A stretch of 64,000 nt of DNA from Oxyruncus cristatus (GCA_013399855.1 VXAY01004091.1:1783943-1847942), one strand, 5' to 3'; shown: positions 47,501 through 61,200, numbered from the stretch's first letter. Numbers and translations: made by a program. The notes: generated by a model from the letters alone, not told the origin.

Positions 47501-50500
47501 TTAGCTTATTTGGAGCACTGGATTTATATCTGTGATTAGAGTTTTAGGCCTGACTGGTTCACATCAGGTTGGAAATATGAGCGTTCTTTTCATTTGGGAT
47601 AATACTTGGCTGGGAGAAACCTCCTAAACCTGATGCCATTTATTTCTGGAGAAAATAAAATATCCCAAGATTAAAAACTAAGTAAAGTAGGATGTTTTCT
47701 GGCAGACTAACAACTGGCTTAAAGTGAAATAGTAACTTGTTTTTCAGAAAGGGTGGACCTTTCTGGGAATAGTCCAACATATATTTTTTAAGCATTTCCT
47801 CCTTAGCAGGGATTGGTTTCTTGAGGTTCCACACCTTCACTCACTTATTTTAGAAACTAAATCAAAAGCAGATCCAGTCAGTTCGTCAGACAGAATAAAA
47901 TTTTGCTAAGTCAGAACCTTCTTTCATAACATCTCCATTTTAGCTATGTAAAGAAGGCATAGAAAAATTAGTAAGGAAAATTCAAGCTACGTGTACATTT
48001 CCAAAGTTTAGGATTAGGTAATGGAAAACCCCAGGACTCTGTACCAGCATGCACTAACTTCCACAGAACTAAAAAATTAATACAAGCAGGAATTCAGCAT
48101 AAACATCATTAGGGAAGATGCATACCTTGTAGGATAGTGAAGTTCTTGATGAGCTGGCCATGTTTGGAATCTACCAACTTCATTTCTTCCATGATTACTG
48201 ACAAATTGGCAACTTCAACATCTAACCTTGACCTCATCAAATCCTGTTGCACCTTGAGAGATGCGGAGTCTATGCGAATATTGGCTACTGTGCTGTTCAT
48301 AAAAATCAGCTCATCTGAATGTTTACTTAAGGTGTCTGTACAAGTTGTCCTGACCTCATTGAGACTGCTAGTCAGTGTCCGTAGATGATGAGCAGTGTAG
48401 CTGATGTTGCTAGTGATACTGACTATATCAGTTTCAAAGGCCTGGAACCTTTCTTCCAGATGGCTGAATTTGGCAGCAGTTCTGTTTTCATATCCTTTAT
48501 GCTGCTCCTGGAGATCCTTAAGGTTTTGTTCGTTGGCTTGGGCAATTGTGGTGATGTTCTCTATTTGCCCACTGAAGGAGCTGAGCTGATTGTTCATGTC
48601 TTCAAGTGTATCATTGTTAGCTTTTGCCAATGCTGAATTGTTGGCGGCCAAAGTCTGTAAATTTTGTACTTTCTCCTTAAGCCAGTCGGTGTCCTTCCGG
48701 GCTTGAATGACAACCTGCTGCAGATTTTGAAAGTCATTCCTGATTTTTAGAATAGCCAAGCTTGTGTCCTCCATTGACTTCTGCAGGACACTGATAAGAT
48801 TTCTTTGCTGTATTTGAGTCAGGTTTAAATTGTTGAGGTTCATGATGACCACATTATGAGAATGCACTTGGTTTTGCAGGTTTGTTTGGATATTACTTGT
48901 GTCTTGTTGAAGATTGTTGATATAGCCAGTATATGACTGAAGAGTCTTATTAACACTGATGATCATGAAAGAGTTACTGTCTAAGGCACTTTTCATTTGG
49001 GTCTGTCTATCATCTAATGCATTTCCAGACTCTTGGAGCTTCTCCAGTGTATCTTTGTTTCTGGTAGTTTTTTCTGCAATGTCATGAAGCTGCTGACGAA
49101 GAGCCAGAATGTCAGATCTGAAGCTGGACAGTTCAGTGTTAGTATTCAAGGCCTTCTGTCCAGCTTGGTCATCTGTTGTACAGGAAAAAAAATTGAAAGT
49201 CTTTAGGATAAGTTTTTTTAAAGACACAGTATAAAACAGCACAGTGTATTTTAAGTACAGTCAGATTGACAAACTGTTCAGTAGAACTTCTATGTTTTCC
49301 AGAAAAGAGAAACCACTAAGCAAAGTTCTACCACTAGACAGAGAAAAGAAGCAAAGAGGAATTGTGTCTTGTTGAGAACAACAACATTCTGTACTCATGT
49401 ATGGGAAAAACTACTGTCAAAAACTGATGAGTATGTGGACTCAAATAACACTGTATTATGACTGAAAACTGAATGGTAAACAGAATTCAAAACATTAAAC
49501 AGGTATCAGAAAGTGTAAGTTTTGAAGTTACAACTGGATTTTGGTGAAAGCTCAGGAGTTTATTTTAGCTGTTCATGTTTTCTTCCTCTTTTTCTTGGCA
49601 GGTGGAAAATCTTCACTGCGATTTAGTACATATAGTTCCATTTTTTTAAAATCTTGGATTTAGTTTTAAAAAGTTCTAATACTTATTTTAAAACAATCTG
49701 CTTTAGAGACAAAAGCTTTGCCAGCGAGCTACTTCAGATATGTCAGGATATGATGTATTTCTGGTTTTCTCTCTAATACATTACTATTGCTTTTAATGAC
49801 ATTTATTTTGCCGTTATTGTTTCCTCATGGTCTGAGTTTGAGGAAGGCAAAACCTTTAATCTTTGAGGAACATCTCTGCTCTTGCTTACACTGCCCTTCA
49901 GAATACTTCTGGAAGCCTGTCTGAGTATGATAAACCCCTGTCTGAGCATGATAAAACCCTGTGATAAAGCTGCACAGCCTCTCAGCCAGGATGTAGAAAA
50001 CAAGGAAATAAGCAGTCAACATTTGCTTTCAGTGAAGGTTCCTTTTCTTGACCTGAATCACTTCATTCTCCTACTCACAGTCCATATAGTTTTGTCTTCA
50101 TCTAAGTGTAGCTATATTTATGAATTATGCAGTATGAAGTCCATAATTTCAGATGACTCCAAGAGAGAGCAGTATAGTTTTCATAAAGTACAGTGAATAC
50201 AGCTGTGTATGGAGCTTTTGTCTGGTGTGTTTGAATGAGTTGTGATGGCAAACATCAAATGGTGGCTTGTGAGACTTCAGCCTGAAGTGTTTATGGAGTC
50301 TTTTGTGGATGGACCTCTTCCTGAGCACAGTTCCTCTCCCTTCCGCTTGTCTCACTCCAGGATCTTCTCAGCTCTTGACTTTATGTTTATTTCTTGGCTA
50401 TACCTCAAATTATATCGTGTTCCTCACACAGCTCTGACAACTGCCAGGTCCACATAAAGCTAATCCCTGAAGGTCTGTCTTCCATTCACAACACACTGTT

Positions 50501-53500
50501 ATCCTTCTGGCCCTACAGCAGTACTCTTACCTTTATGTTCCCTACAAAAGTTGCTACAGAACTTTCCTAACTTCCTCCATGGCAAGTCCACTTAAATGGG
50601 AAATGATGGTCCTGAGCATCTCACTGGCCATCTACCCAGCAGCATGTGAAAATGTGACATGAATGAATCAAAGGTGGTCTGAGTTGTGCAAATTTAATCA
50701 GTGTAATGTAATAACCCAAATATAACCCAAAAGGCTGCATGTGCTTTAAGTTGTAACGTTTACTTCTGTATGTGTGTCAGTAAAAGAACATGCCACTGAA
50801 TTACCCCATGTCTTTGAACTAAATGCAGTGTGTAAATACTTTAGAAGCCAGCTCTTTATTGAAGGGAAAAAGTTGTAAAAATTCATAATCAAGCTGCAAG
50901 CGAGTAATTTTTCATAGAAATAAACATCTCAATATATGGTTTATGAAGCTAAACAAAATTTACTTCAAGAAGCACATGCATGTATGTGTATATATATCTA
51001 TATAATAATTTATATAATAATATACATCAATGTATAGGAAGAAAGGTAAGAATGTACACTTAGAGAGTAGAACCTTTATCCATGATTATTTTTTTCCATC
51101 TTCCTGCGAATTGAGAACTTTGATAGCACTTGGAAGATCTGAACTCATAACAACCTTGCATCCTGTATTCCCTGAGATGATCAAGAAACATTTTATGGAA
51201 GTAATCAGTTTGCCTCAGACATAAGAATTTCGAACAGCTGATTATTTGTACACCTCTTAAAATGGCCTTCAGTTTTGAATCTTAATTGCTAAAACAGCAT
51301 CAAGATGACTGGGTGACAGATTTTCATTTCATGTAGAATCTCTTGTGCTGTGGAACAGCTGCTTCTACGTTTTACATCTCTACCTCAAAGAAGATTCTCT
51401 CCTAAGCATACCTTTTAGGTGTTTGTTTATTTAAGTAGAAATGCTTCCAAAGTGACTTCAGTGCGACCCGTAAATTCTAAAGTATGCTTAAAATGCTGTC
51501 CTAAGTAGAGCTGATCACAACTATTTTTAAGTGCTTTCACAAGTACTTGAGAAACTGGAATAGAGGCGCTGTATCTTGTCACAGGCAGAGATTTTTCAGA
51601 CGAATTTCCTGCCACTATCTGCCAGGAGAACACCCCAGAGCCATAATACAAAGGAGTTTTGCTTGTGTGTAGATTACCTAATTTCTTCAGATCACTCTCC
51701 ACCTCCGTGAGCTTTTCTGTATATCTTCTGTGGGACGTTTCCAGGCCACCTGTCACATTGTCCATTTTTTCTACAACTAGGGGAAAGAGAACAGTATGTT
51801 ATGGAAAGAAGTGAAATCGTGGAAAAAGTCTAGTAAACAATAAAGCAAACAAAAAACTCCACCACTACCAACCAAAAAACCCCAAGCAAACAAAAAAACA
51901 AACAAAAACATCCCCCCCCAACAAATGAAAAAAACCACACACACACACACACACAAAACACCTTAGAATTTCCTTGCTTGCCATTACACTTTGCTGTTCC
52001 TCTGTGAAATTTGGAAGGGTGAGCTCCCATTTGCTGGTGAGACCTAGAATTATTCCAGCTTTTCAGTCTGCCAACAGTCCCTAAACATTTTTTTTTTTCC
52101 CATGAGCAATCTTTCTCCTGAATGAGGAAATCCCTTTTTGTGGGTTTTCCTCACGAATGAAGTCCTTTTCTTTTAACAATATTTCCATGCTTCAAGCACA
52201 GTGCGGTGTGGCAAAGGCAGACTGATTGCTAAAGGCTTAGACGTGTGAAAGACTTCCTTTTATTTTGCTATTTCGCCTTCAAAATAACCTTTTTTCCCTT
52301 GTGCCTTTTCATCAGTAGAAGTTGCCATCTGGATAGCAAACTTAGGACTAAGACAGAAGTTTTGGGGATTTTAAACATTTTGATAATGGTACAGATCACT
52401 CAAAATGATCTTGAAACCATTCTGCCTCATTAAGATTGAAAGGATGGTCATTCAGCAAGTGCAGATTTATGGCTGATGTGCTCTTTATTTTGTAATGTCT
52501 GAGTAATTTTCTTGTCACTGAGACATTCAATTATTTGATGGGATTGATATGGGAATGGAAAAAGCAGAACAACAAATAAAGAGCCTGGGGTGGCTTCCAG
52601 TGGCAAAAATGTGAAATCCTTGCAAGGTTAGAGGTAGCCTACAACGTTCACACCAAACCTTGTCTAATGGCCTTTTGCATTCAAGCCACAAGCAGGGGCA
52701 GAATTTGCTTTTCATCAGGAGATTATTTAGTCCTTTTGCTACACTGGGAGCAGAATGGCTCTGAAACAACCTGGGAGAGGCTACATCAGTTATTATGCCA
52801 GCTCCCTGTTTCAAACAGAAGAAATAAGGTGTTTCCCATGTCTTTAGGTTCTGTAATCCTGTATGGGGTAGCAGGTACCACTAACTCTTTCTGCCTGTGA
52901 GATGATCTGCAGCTAGGAAATAGTCTCATAGAAGTTATTGCTATGTAAAGATTTGGATTTTTACTAGGAGTGAAATTTAAGGATCTTTTGCTGCTCATGA
53001 GCAACCACATGAATCCCAGACCTTTAAGGTATAGTCCACCAAGTGCTCCTTCTTTATTAACTTTTGTCTTTGTTTTTCTGATTCTGTGTACCACAGTTAC
53101 ACAGCAGGCTTTTACTGCTTCCCCAAAACCAACAGGAGAAAAAACAGACCAAGACTATCTATGATGCAGTGGCACTGAGGTGAATGGGGTTACAACAGAG
53201 AAAAAGTCTCAGGGTTTTCAGAGAGACCAGATACCCTTTAGTGAGTTACTTGTCTACTTCTTTTTAGACTGCTAACAAACCAGTAAAACAGAGAATGTAC
53301 CATGTGTGCAAAGTCAGTCAGAGTGTGGCTTTCTGTATTTGAGATGATGACAGATTGCTTGCTAAACACCAGACCCAGGCTACAATAATGGCTTTGCTTT
53401 TTCGGTTGCTCAACACCTTCTGCTTTAGAAAGCATTATAGCACCAATTTTTCACTGTTTTTTCTGCCCATTAAAGTTGTCAAAATGCTGTATGCCGTTTT

Positions 53501-56500
53501 CCCTAAATGAACCCAGGGCTGATTCTCTCTTTGTCCTGCCCAGCTGTCTTCCAGCCTGGAGCCCAGATCAGCAAAGGTCCTTCATTTGCTTCTGACACTC
53601 CACTGATGCACGTGTACACCTATGCACTGCATGCAGTGAGCATGAGGACATACTTGGCTTTTCCTTTTGGCTCTAGGCAGCTCCTTGTTCAGTCTGTCAT
53701 GTTTTGCTTTGTTTACAGATAGTCACTGTGAAGGATATGGCTCACTCTGGGTACTTAGAAGGGACCTCATGAAATCATCTGGACTTAAAAAGCAGGCCTA
53801 ATTCAAGTGTTTCTGTTGAACCTGTGCCTTAACTAGCAATGTCACATCACCTATGGATCTTGTTTGTTCAGCTTTAGTGTAATATTCAACTGTTTTCTCC
53901 AGTTATGCAACACACTTGGAGTTGGGAAGTAAATATATATTATCAGTAATTAAAGGAAAATGTAGTTTCTTCCTTTTGCTGTTCAAATGAATGAGCACTG
54001 TCAAAAGGTCGTTCAGTCGCCAGCAGCTTCTCTTCTAAAGAAAGTAGTAGCTTTTAATTCTAATGTGTAAGTGAATGCCAGACAGCAGTGATAGGGAAGG
54101 CAGACCCAGCTTAGCTGGAAGATGCTCATTTAGAGGGGCTGGAAAAAGAAGGCTGCTTTCAAATACCCAAGGTATTGATTTTTGTCTGTTTGACACTAAA
54201 CTGGCAATGACTTACCCAGATTAACTGATGTGAAGTGCAGAATTAGCTATATTAGACAAACCACTTCCCTTATTTTAAACCTGTTTCCTCTCAGAGGGCA
54301 ATCCAGAGCCAAGTTCACACCACCCAGCTCCAGCAGCAGAAACAGAAGAGGTCTCTGCAAATGTGAACTGCGCGGTTAGGTCAAGGACGAAGCTGCTATC
54401 CCATAGAGAAACCAATGCATGTATTTGCTTTAAGCAGGGGTAGGATCTTACCCTAAGATTCAAACAAAACTGCCCAAAGTCATTCCCTGAGCAAATTGTA
54501 GCTTACTTACTTTCTTGCTACTGCCCTGCAAGTGGAAAGGATGATCTCTAAGGAGAATTAGTAGAGAGCCAGGGCCAATGTTCATTTTGTTGCTCTTGAT
54601 GTCAAAAGAGGTCATATGGACTGATGTCCTATTATTGGAAATGTCTTTCTTTCCCTGGTAGTAGCTCCCATGACCATCACTGAACGGAGCCTTCAATTTT
54701 AGGTGATCATCTGGAGGACTCTCAGAAGTGAAAGTCAATCTCTTGGGTGCGCCCCAGGCTTGAACAGCCACTTCCCACCTTTTCCAGAAAACGGCAAAAC
54801 AGGCAGATCGACTAGCTGTAACATCCCTTACAAAGGCCACTCTGCTACTCCCAACAGTCTGCTGCTCTCAAAAATGCAAAGCTGTCAATGCCTTAAACTT
54901 GCTTTTGGTTAGCTTCACCCTAATTCTCAGCTTGGTCAGATCTAGCTGCATTGTCATCTACTTTCTGACAAGGTTGCAGTGGAAAATGTGGTGAACATCC
55001 CCTAAAGAAAACCAAATTTTCAAGTAGTTGCTGACCAGAACAGTGAGGACTGTCTGCACCTAATCCACTATAACAAAACATGTCATTTCACCAGGATATG
55101 TTGGCCTTACAAAATGGCAGGCAAACTGTGTCTGGGAGACAGATAAGAAAAGTAGATGAAAGTCATGGTGGGCATTAGTCAAGAAACTTAAAAAACAAGG
55201 ACTGACTAAAGAAGGAGAACTACCAGAAATTCAAGCTGAAAGCGCGCTAGCTTCCCTCACTGGAGCAAGTTACAGGAAGATCATTCACCTTCAGCAGGTT
55301 AATCTGATATTGGCTAATGCCAGGAAAATTATAACTTTGTATTTTGCATTTAATTTAAGATAGGATGTGTAAAAAATGTACAGATTGCTTTATTAGTGTT
55401 TCACTCAATAATTTAATGTCTTCTCGAAGCAAAAGAATAGTAAACCCAGCTTGTTATTCCTTCATGACCTTGATGTTTAATTCATGTTTTGGTTTCAGGT
55501 TTCTCCAACATACTATGTAATTTTTACCACCAATTTGGATGTTTGTTCTGTGTTTACTTTGCCTCCCATTGAGTTACTTTTTTGCCTGCCACTAATCCAC
55601 TGATTAGTAGTTTTAAATCATAAAGGATACCTAAATACAATGTAGGAAATGAAAGTTTTAAAAGTAGTTTTGGGCTTTATAAACATAAGTGTGGGAGGCA
55701 AATTTAATGGAAACTTAGCTAAGAGACTGAAAGAATCCCTGATGCCAGCAGAATTCCTTCTTTCCGTGTAATATTGCAATAAAAAAGACAAGCCAAACTC
55801 TGATACAGAGAGGAGAGTTCAAGAGCTCTACAACATTTTATTTTGAGGTTTTTTCTTCCTTTAAGAAGAATTAAGGCCTAATTACTTATCAACAATCAGT
55901 TGAGAAGAAATATTGCAGTAATTTATTTTAATATGGAGTGTCAGCTGGGGTTTTGTCCAACTTATGTTTTCTCTGCAAATTAGCACATAGGCACCATGAA
56001 GACAAAGATCTTAAACTGAAGGTACAGAGGACAAAATGAATGCTTGACATGTTACCATTTGTTGCTTGGTGTTACAGAAGGGATATCTTGGATGAAACAG
56101 TACTTCTCTTTCTCTGCATCTTTCCCTTGGCATTCAAACAGAGAAGTCACCAAGCTGGTGAGCAGTAGAGCAGTGGCCATCAAGATGTCTTAAGGTCTGT
56201 GAGCAAGATGTGCATTACCGACCTTCCTATATTTTTTTTCCACACTTTTGGGGGAAGAGGAAATTCTTTTGTCCTTGCCCTGGATAGCTGTGACTGGGTA
56301 CTGCTATGACAGCAAGACTCATCCCTGGTAGGCACTGATGACTGCTCAGTCAAAGAAGGAGGTTTAGAAATGAGCGTAGCAAAGATGGGGCTTCAAGAAG
56401 AGAGCAAAGCCTGGTGAAAAGATAGTGCTAAAGGCTCCCATGGAGAAAGAAGCTTGAAAACTGGATTGAAATGAGGAAGAGAAACTTCTGTACAGTTTCC

Positions 56501-58211
56501 TTATTGCTATTGCTTCCTACACACACACAAACATGTGCCAAAGCGAGATATAGAGCAATGGTCCCTTCAACTTGATATGCTGTTTCTGATGCAGAGTAAG
56601 GGCTTGAGTTTTCTGGTAAGCTCAGAACTAACAGCCTTATATAAAACTCTCGAGTGAAATTCTGCTAAATTCCAGTTGCTTAGTGGCTGGGTTACAGTAC
56701 AGAAGGATCCCATCCACATCTGCTGTAAGCAGATCTCTGCAGATTTATATCTGCAAAAGGCCTTCCCTAATCCATAGGATCAAATTATCTTTATCTATCA
56801 AGAGCAAGTTTTGGAATCCTGGAAAGTATTTTTCCCCCAAAATCTGACTTCCAGAGACTAGTGACACATACTTTAGGAGAGTGTCTAATCAACTATAGAT
56901 GTACTGCATTTTTTTACATTTGATGTTAATTTGCCACATTCTGTCTGCTTTATCATGAAACCTACGTCTCTCTATCTGTCCTTCACATTCTCTCGTTTCC
57001 CTGGATAAATCTGCCATCTAAACCAAATAGTTTTAATTTTCTTTCCACTCAAAACCGCACCAAATCATCTTAAATGATTATTTATCCCTTTCTATTTCTA
57101 CAATTTCCTTTTCTTTCCCTGGCAGAGGACCAGAGGTGATGTCAGCTCTCCTATGAGTGCAGCTGTTGGCTGCACAGGACGCACTGCATGCTAATCACAT
57201 GAATATTTACCCAGCTCCTTGGAGGGGTTTAGAAGCTACTCTCAAGGCCATACTCAGACAGCTAGTTTAAAGGTAGTTTGGTTTTCTCTGCAACATGCTG
57301 TGATGTTCTGTTAAAATACTTAAAATGATGTTGTTTACTTTCTTTTTCTTACCAGAAACTCACACCTTATTTATTTAACTTATTATTGCTGTGACTGCCC
57401 AACCAGCAGATATTTACATCAAAACATTCCTAAAAATACCTAAGTATCTAAAGTTAATGAGTGATGAGGATGTATGGGAATTTTAAGCCATGTTTTCCAG
57501 TGTGCCCAATCAATGACTTGCACAAATTAAATCTTCTCCATTACTGGTTGCCCAACTACCAGAAACCTTGAAATTACTATTAAAAGCATCTAAGTTTCTT
57601 TGCTCATCACAATTATTGTAGGTAAGTCAATACATTGGCACCTCCTGAGACAATTTTTCTTCTTCCAGATATTTCAAAGTAATATTGATACTAAACTTTG
57701 TTCCTGGCTATTCACATTATCCTGCAGATATTCACATCAAGAAGGAAATTTATCCTAGAAAGGTGTGATATATGTAAAACAACTCAGTGAAATCAAAGTA
57801 TGTCACACTACACAGCCTTGAGTCTTCCAGTCAGTACTCCTTCGTGGTGGAGAAATGGTCATTTTGTTCTAACTTTTCTTTCAAATGCCTAATCTAGTTT
57901 CAAAACTTCATAAGTGTTTGGAAGTGAAAATCTAAGATTGCAGTTTGTTGTTATGTGTGTACAAAAAGCCAACATTGCCCAAGTACTGACATTTAGGTTG
58001 GAATGTGTTAAATGGCCTGGCTAGTTCATATGACAATGTTCTTGGATGCTTGTCTGAAAGTGAAATGTAGGGCTCAATGCATACATACCTTTGTATCCCA
58101 GAATGGCTACTGTGATTGTTAACAGGGCACATAAAATGTATAACAAGATGATGGAAAACTTCAGTGCCCAGTTATTTTTACACTTGGTACATTGACTCCC
58201 CTCTTGAATAC
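41549..58211 (-). CDS. COLEC12: COLEC12, collectin-12 / scavenger receptor CL-P1 (3' part; first coding exon(s) outside window)
   Basis: A type II membrane collectin that acts as an endocytic receptor for oxidised LDL, microbes and galactose/GalNAc-type glycans. Exons on the minus strand: 58211-58089 (transmembrane), 51776-51678 (neck), 49172-48126 (coiled coil), 46751-46263 (collagen), 45656-45520, 44758-44649 and 42949-42804 (C-type lectin domain), and a predicted tiny last exon 41565-41549. Phases fit throughout. With the 58 nt expected upstream, by analogy to the human tail, the total is 741 codons plus stop, against 742 residues in human. The sequence has at least a dozen N-glycosylation sequons, 49 unbroken Gly-X-Y triplets, and QPD and WND calcium/sugar motifs. 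I found no cytoplasmic-tail exon (human MKDDFAEEEEVQSFGYKRF) between 58.2 and 64 kb, so it lies further right. Confidence 0.95.
42804..42949 (-). CDS. COLEC12: COLEC12 lectin-domain exon 3: ligand-binding loop
   Basis: This 146-nt exon encodes [34 protein letters not shown] and [14 protein letters not shown] (galactose-type specificity), the glycine/histidine loop GHGPGED and WND are the calcium-site residues of galactose-binding C-type lectins; all are present. Without the GTAAGC donor, the frame would run on for about 33 residues to a stop at 42700. Confidence 0.95.
44649..44758 (-). CDS. COLEC12: COLEC12 lectin-domain exon 2
   Basis: This 110-nt exon encodes [20 protein letters not shown] and [20 protein letters not shown] is the structural signature of C-type lectin domains. 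Donor GTATGT follows TAC AC, so a threonine codon is split. Confidence 0.96.
45520..45656 (-). CDS. COLEC12: COLEC12 lectin-domain exon 1
   Basis: This 137-nt exon encodes [20 protein letters not shown] and [25 protein letters not shown]. It supplies the extra N-terminal disulphide of long-form C-type lectin domains, and the NYT sequon. Donor GTAAGT. Confidence 0.96.
45962..46136 (+). mobile_element. CR1 LINE 3' end fragment
   Basis: Plus-orientation CR1 3' end (gagctgtggatgccccatcc ... gcaacctggtctagtggaag ... ccaactcaaaccattctgtg) ending in an ATTCTATGAT-like tail. It is antisense to COLEC12, in the intron between the collagen exon and the lectin exons, about 125 bp from the collagen exon. 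Confidence 0.95.
46263..46751 (-). CDS. COLEC12: COLEC12 collagen-like exon
   Basis: This 489-nt exon encodes 49 uninterrupted Gly-X-Y triplets, then a short hinge ([16 protein letters not shown]). It trimerises the ectodomain. A basic stretch ([19 protein letters not shown]) corresponds to the region known to bind oxidised LDL in mammals. An RGD tripeptide (GARGDRG) lies near the start and is also present in human. Because of the repeated GGN CCN codons, other frames are open too and are not real. Confidence 0.97.
48126..49172 (-). CDS. COLEC12: COLEC12 coiled-coil exon
   Basis: This 1047-nt exon encodes about 348 residues of glycosylated coiled coil (from [20 protein letters not shown] to LIKNFTILQ). 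It has about ten sequons (NKT, NLT, NNS, NDT, NIT, NRT, NIS, NST, NLS, NFT). It aligns along its whole length with the human alpha-helical stalk, with dozens of substitutions and no visible indels. Donor GTATGC. Confidence 0.97.
50979..51028. repeat. TA-rich low-complexity tract
   Basis: Alternating TA/TG repeats in a COLEC12 intron. Confidence 0.7.
51678..51776 (-). CDS. COLEC12: COLEC12 neck exon
   Basis: This 99-nt exon encodes [20 protein letters not shown] and [12 protein letters not shown], the membrane-proximal ectodomain. A short acceptor CCCCTAG precedes it. A UG-rich tract lies about 60-180 nt upstream in the transcript. Confidence 0.95.
51838..51960. repeat. A/C-rich tract with (CA)n
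   Basis: A- and C-rich low-complexity sequence ending in about ten CA units (51936-51955). In the COLEC12 transcript this reads as a U/G-rich region with (UG)n, upstream of the neck exon. Confidence 0.85.
51961..58088 (-). other. COLEC12: COLEC12 intron between transmembrane and neck exons
   Basis: About 6 kb of intron with no open frame I can assign. A faint CR1-like block (gaagggacctcatgaaatca, near 53760) may be an old fragment, but I do not claim it. No other repeat or RNA gene was seen. Confidence 0.6.
58089..58211 (-). CDS. COLEC12: COLEC12 transmembrane exon
   Basis: This 123-nt exon encodes [20 protein letters not shown], then the hydrophobic segment [20 protein letters not shown], nearly identical to human residues about 21-60. 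The CxxC just before the membrane is conserved. Acceptor TTTTGCAG, donor GTATGT. Confidence 0.97.
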
Positions 58212-61200
58212 CTGCAAAAGAAAATTTAAAAAATTTTAAAACAATGGCAAAGAACACATTGCTGGTTTTATTTCCCCATATGTTTTCTTTTGTTTCCTAA
58301 AGAACAAATTATTTATGTAAGCAGATGATATGTGGGTGCCTTTTTGCCTATGCCTCCTGGATAGCCTTCACAGTGGTTAAATCATCAGTTCAGTGGAATA
58401 GTTTGATATTTACTAAACAGCTTTAGGAGGGGAAGAGAAGTAGGTTCTGCTTCACTGGAAAACACGTGGCTTTCCTGAGGGACAGGGCTATTTTCTGTGC
58501 TAACAAGATTATGGTGAGCTTTGGAAGTCAGATGTTGATTAGCATCTCCTGTGTCAGGGATCACACGGAAGCAGCTCTTTCTTAGCATTCAGTCTCCCTA
58601 CAGGGGCAATAGGAGACAGTAAATGCTCTGGCAGGAGGAAAACATAGAAATAAAATAGAATTTCGAAAACCTGGGTAGGAGTCCTGGTCCTGCCCTGTAA
58701 CCATTGCCACAGACGGTTACCATGAGAACACTTTCTTCCCACAACAAGAGAGACTTTTTTTCATATTTTGGGGGGTTTGGAGCATACTATTACCACAGAA
58801 AAGAAGGGGTGCTTTACTAATAAAGCCATTGGTACATCCACAGAAAAAATGCTGATGAATTTCCCCTTGTGGACAAGCTTAAGAAAAAGGGCCTCAAGAT
58901 GATGAAAGAAAACCGGCCTTCACTGTTTTATATTTGAGCTATTTTGAAGAATGGCTTGAAATCTTTGAGTCTATTAAGGAAGCAGTTTTCCTCTTTTGTC
59001 CATGTGCTCCTCAGGAACAGCTTGAGAGCACTGGAACCATTGAATATTAATCAGAAACACAAATATGTAAAAACCTGAAAACTGGACCACTGTGCTGGAA
59101 CAAATGGGTGGGATTTATCCCTATTTCCAGGGTGCATTAAGCAGGCCAGGATTAATGTAACTTTCTGTGTCTGTCAGAAAATGCATTTTTTGGATATTTC
59201 ACTCTATTTGTGTACTGTTAGGGGAGTTCCACAGGAAAGCTTTAAGCTCTAACAAATTCTATGTACTAGATTACTTAACTAATCAAAACTTGCTCTGTAG
59301 CTTTTTATGAGAAACTTATATTTCCCTTGAGGCCTAACCCACAGATGATTTTACTTTTTGAAACTCACGACCTTCTGCAGAGTGATTTTTTATTTTTCAT
59401 GTTTTAAGAGAAAAGCACAGGCCACCTCCCCTGGGTTCACAGAAAAAGGGGGGCCAACATACTGAATTAAGTCAGCTGCATTTCTCCCCCAAAGAAAAGC
59501 ATTTTCCAGTGGCTTCCTTAAGCCCAAGGTACTTGAAGGAGGAGGGATTACCATATTGTAGCAACTCAGGAAGAGGATTTATTCAAAGTTTATTTGACAA
59601 GGCATTTTCCTCAGTACTCCCTGCACACATAAGAGCTGTGGCTAAGGCAGAAATGTATCTCTCGTAGGTCAGTCCACTTTCCTCATTCCGTCATCACATG
59701 TTTTTTAGTAAACTTTTCAGCTGTGACATCACATTCTGTTGCCATGTGATGAAAGCAATGTCATAGATTTGGTTTCCCTAGGGTTTAGGCATAAGATCAG
59801 TTTGGAACATCTGGTTCTTTTTCAGGAACGGGAATGTTAGGGGAAAATGAGACAAAGACTTATAAGCATAAACCCAAGAACAGAAACTCCAGAGGGGAAA
59901 GGCTTCTCTCCGGCCTGTGAGGTGAGAAGGGCGGGAGCTGGCACAGAGATAGGCAATTGTATAGCCCATTTATTGGTGACTTGGGTTTAGAAGGCTGGTA
60001 ATTCCTGCATCACAAAATAAAAGGTGAAGAGTCCATAATTCAGTAGCCAAGTCTTATGCATCCTGATGCATGGGCTGGCTTTCTTTGTTTGGCTGACAAT
60101 CTCACCGAGTTTGCTACTGAGGAAGCTCTAATTGCCCAAAAAGCCAGAAAGTGCAGTTTTCTAAAGGCTTGCAATAGGTATTTGGAGACTGAAATTATTT
60201 CACAGTGGGAACTTGTGGTGTTTGGAGCACCATTTTGCTGCTCTTAGCTGGTACTAATGGGGCTCATTGAGCCCCTGTGCACTGAATGCAAGGTTCCTTC
60301 CCTGAATGGTTTAAAATTCACACTATATTTTGGTAAGTCTTTGAAAATCCCACATATCAAAACCCACAAGAAGCTTGGGGCAACAATCACATCACATTCA
60401 TCTTCTAAATACACAGATAACAAAAAGCTTGATCCTCCCTCTTTTACTGTAATTGAAGCAGACCTAGATCCTTATCGGGGAAGACTGATAGACTGCAGAG
60501 GTACAAAACACAGAGAAAGGCAGAAATAAAAACAAAGCCTTTGACAGCAATTGCACATAGAAAAGTTTCACTTGATAACTGCCTCACATTAAGATTACTC
60601 ATTTTATGACGTGACCTGCTTTCTGTCACCATATTCTGGCTTCCTGGGTAGGGTAATGAGCTGAAACTTCCCTGATGTCACTGGGTATATTGCAGTTCAC
60701 ATCAAGCATCGTGTACATTCCAGTGCTTCATTAGGATCTAGTTTCACTTGTCTCAGCCTTCTCTATCCCTGGTTCAATAAAACAGCACTTCAGCTTTTCT
60801 GAGCTTTTACTTTCAGCGTATTTCAAACTGACATCTGAACAGCACCCCAACAAAAGCCAGACCTTTCCATCCTTTAACAGTCCAGCACTGTTGGTATCAA
60901 TAACACAAACCCAGTATACTAAAGTGATAATATAGGTTAGAGTGATTCCATTAACTGAGCTGGGTTGGAACTGTGTATAGCATTGCCTGCTGGGACTTAC
61001 TGCCTGTCAGTCTAAAAGTGCATCTGACTGCCACTGAACCCCTACTACCCTCATCTAACATGCCCTGGGTCTAGGGCTGGAATGAAAAACCAGAGAGCTC
61101 TAACAAGCTTTGTTTTACTTTGTTTTACTTTACCTAGAGATGGACACAGTAGAGTCTTTCAGAGCTATTAAATTTGCTCTTTATTGCAAATACATAGTTC

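Noticed and set aside
53750..53800. Possible old CR1 3' end
   Set aside because: Only about 20-25 bp resemble the CR1 terminal block and the flanks do not continue the match.
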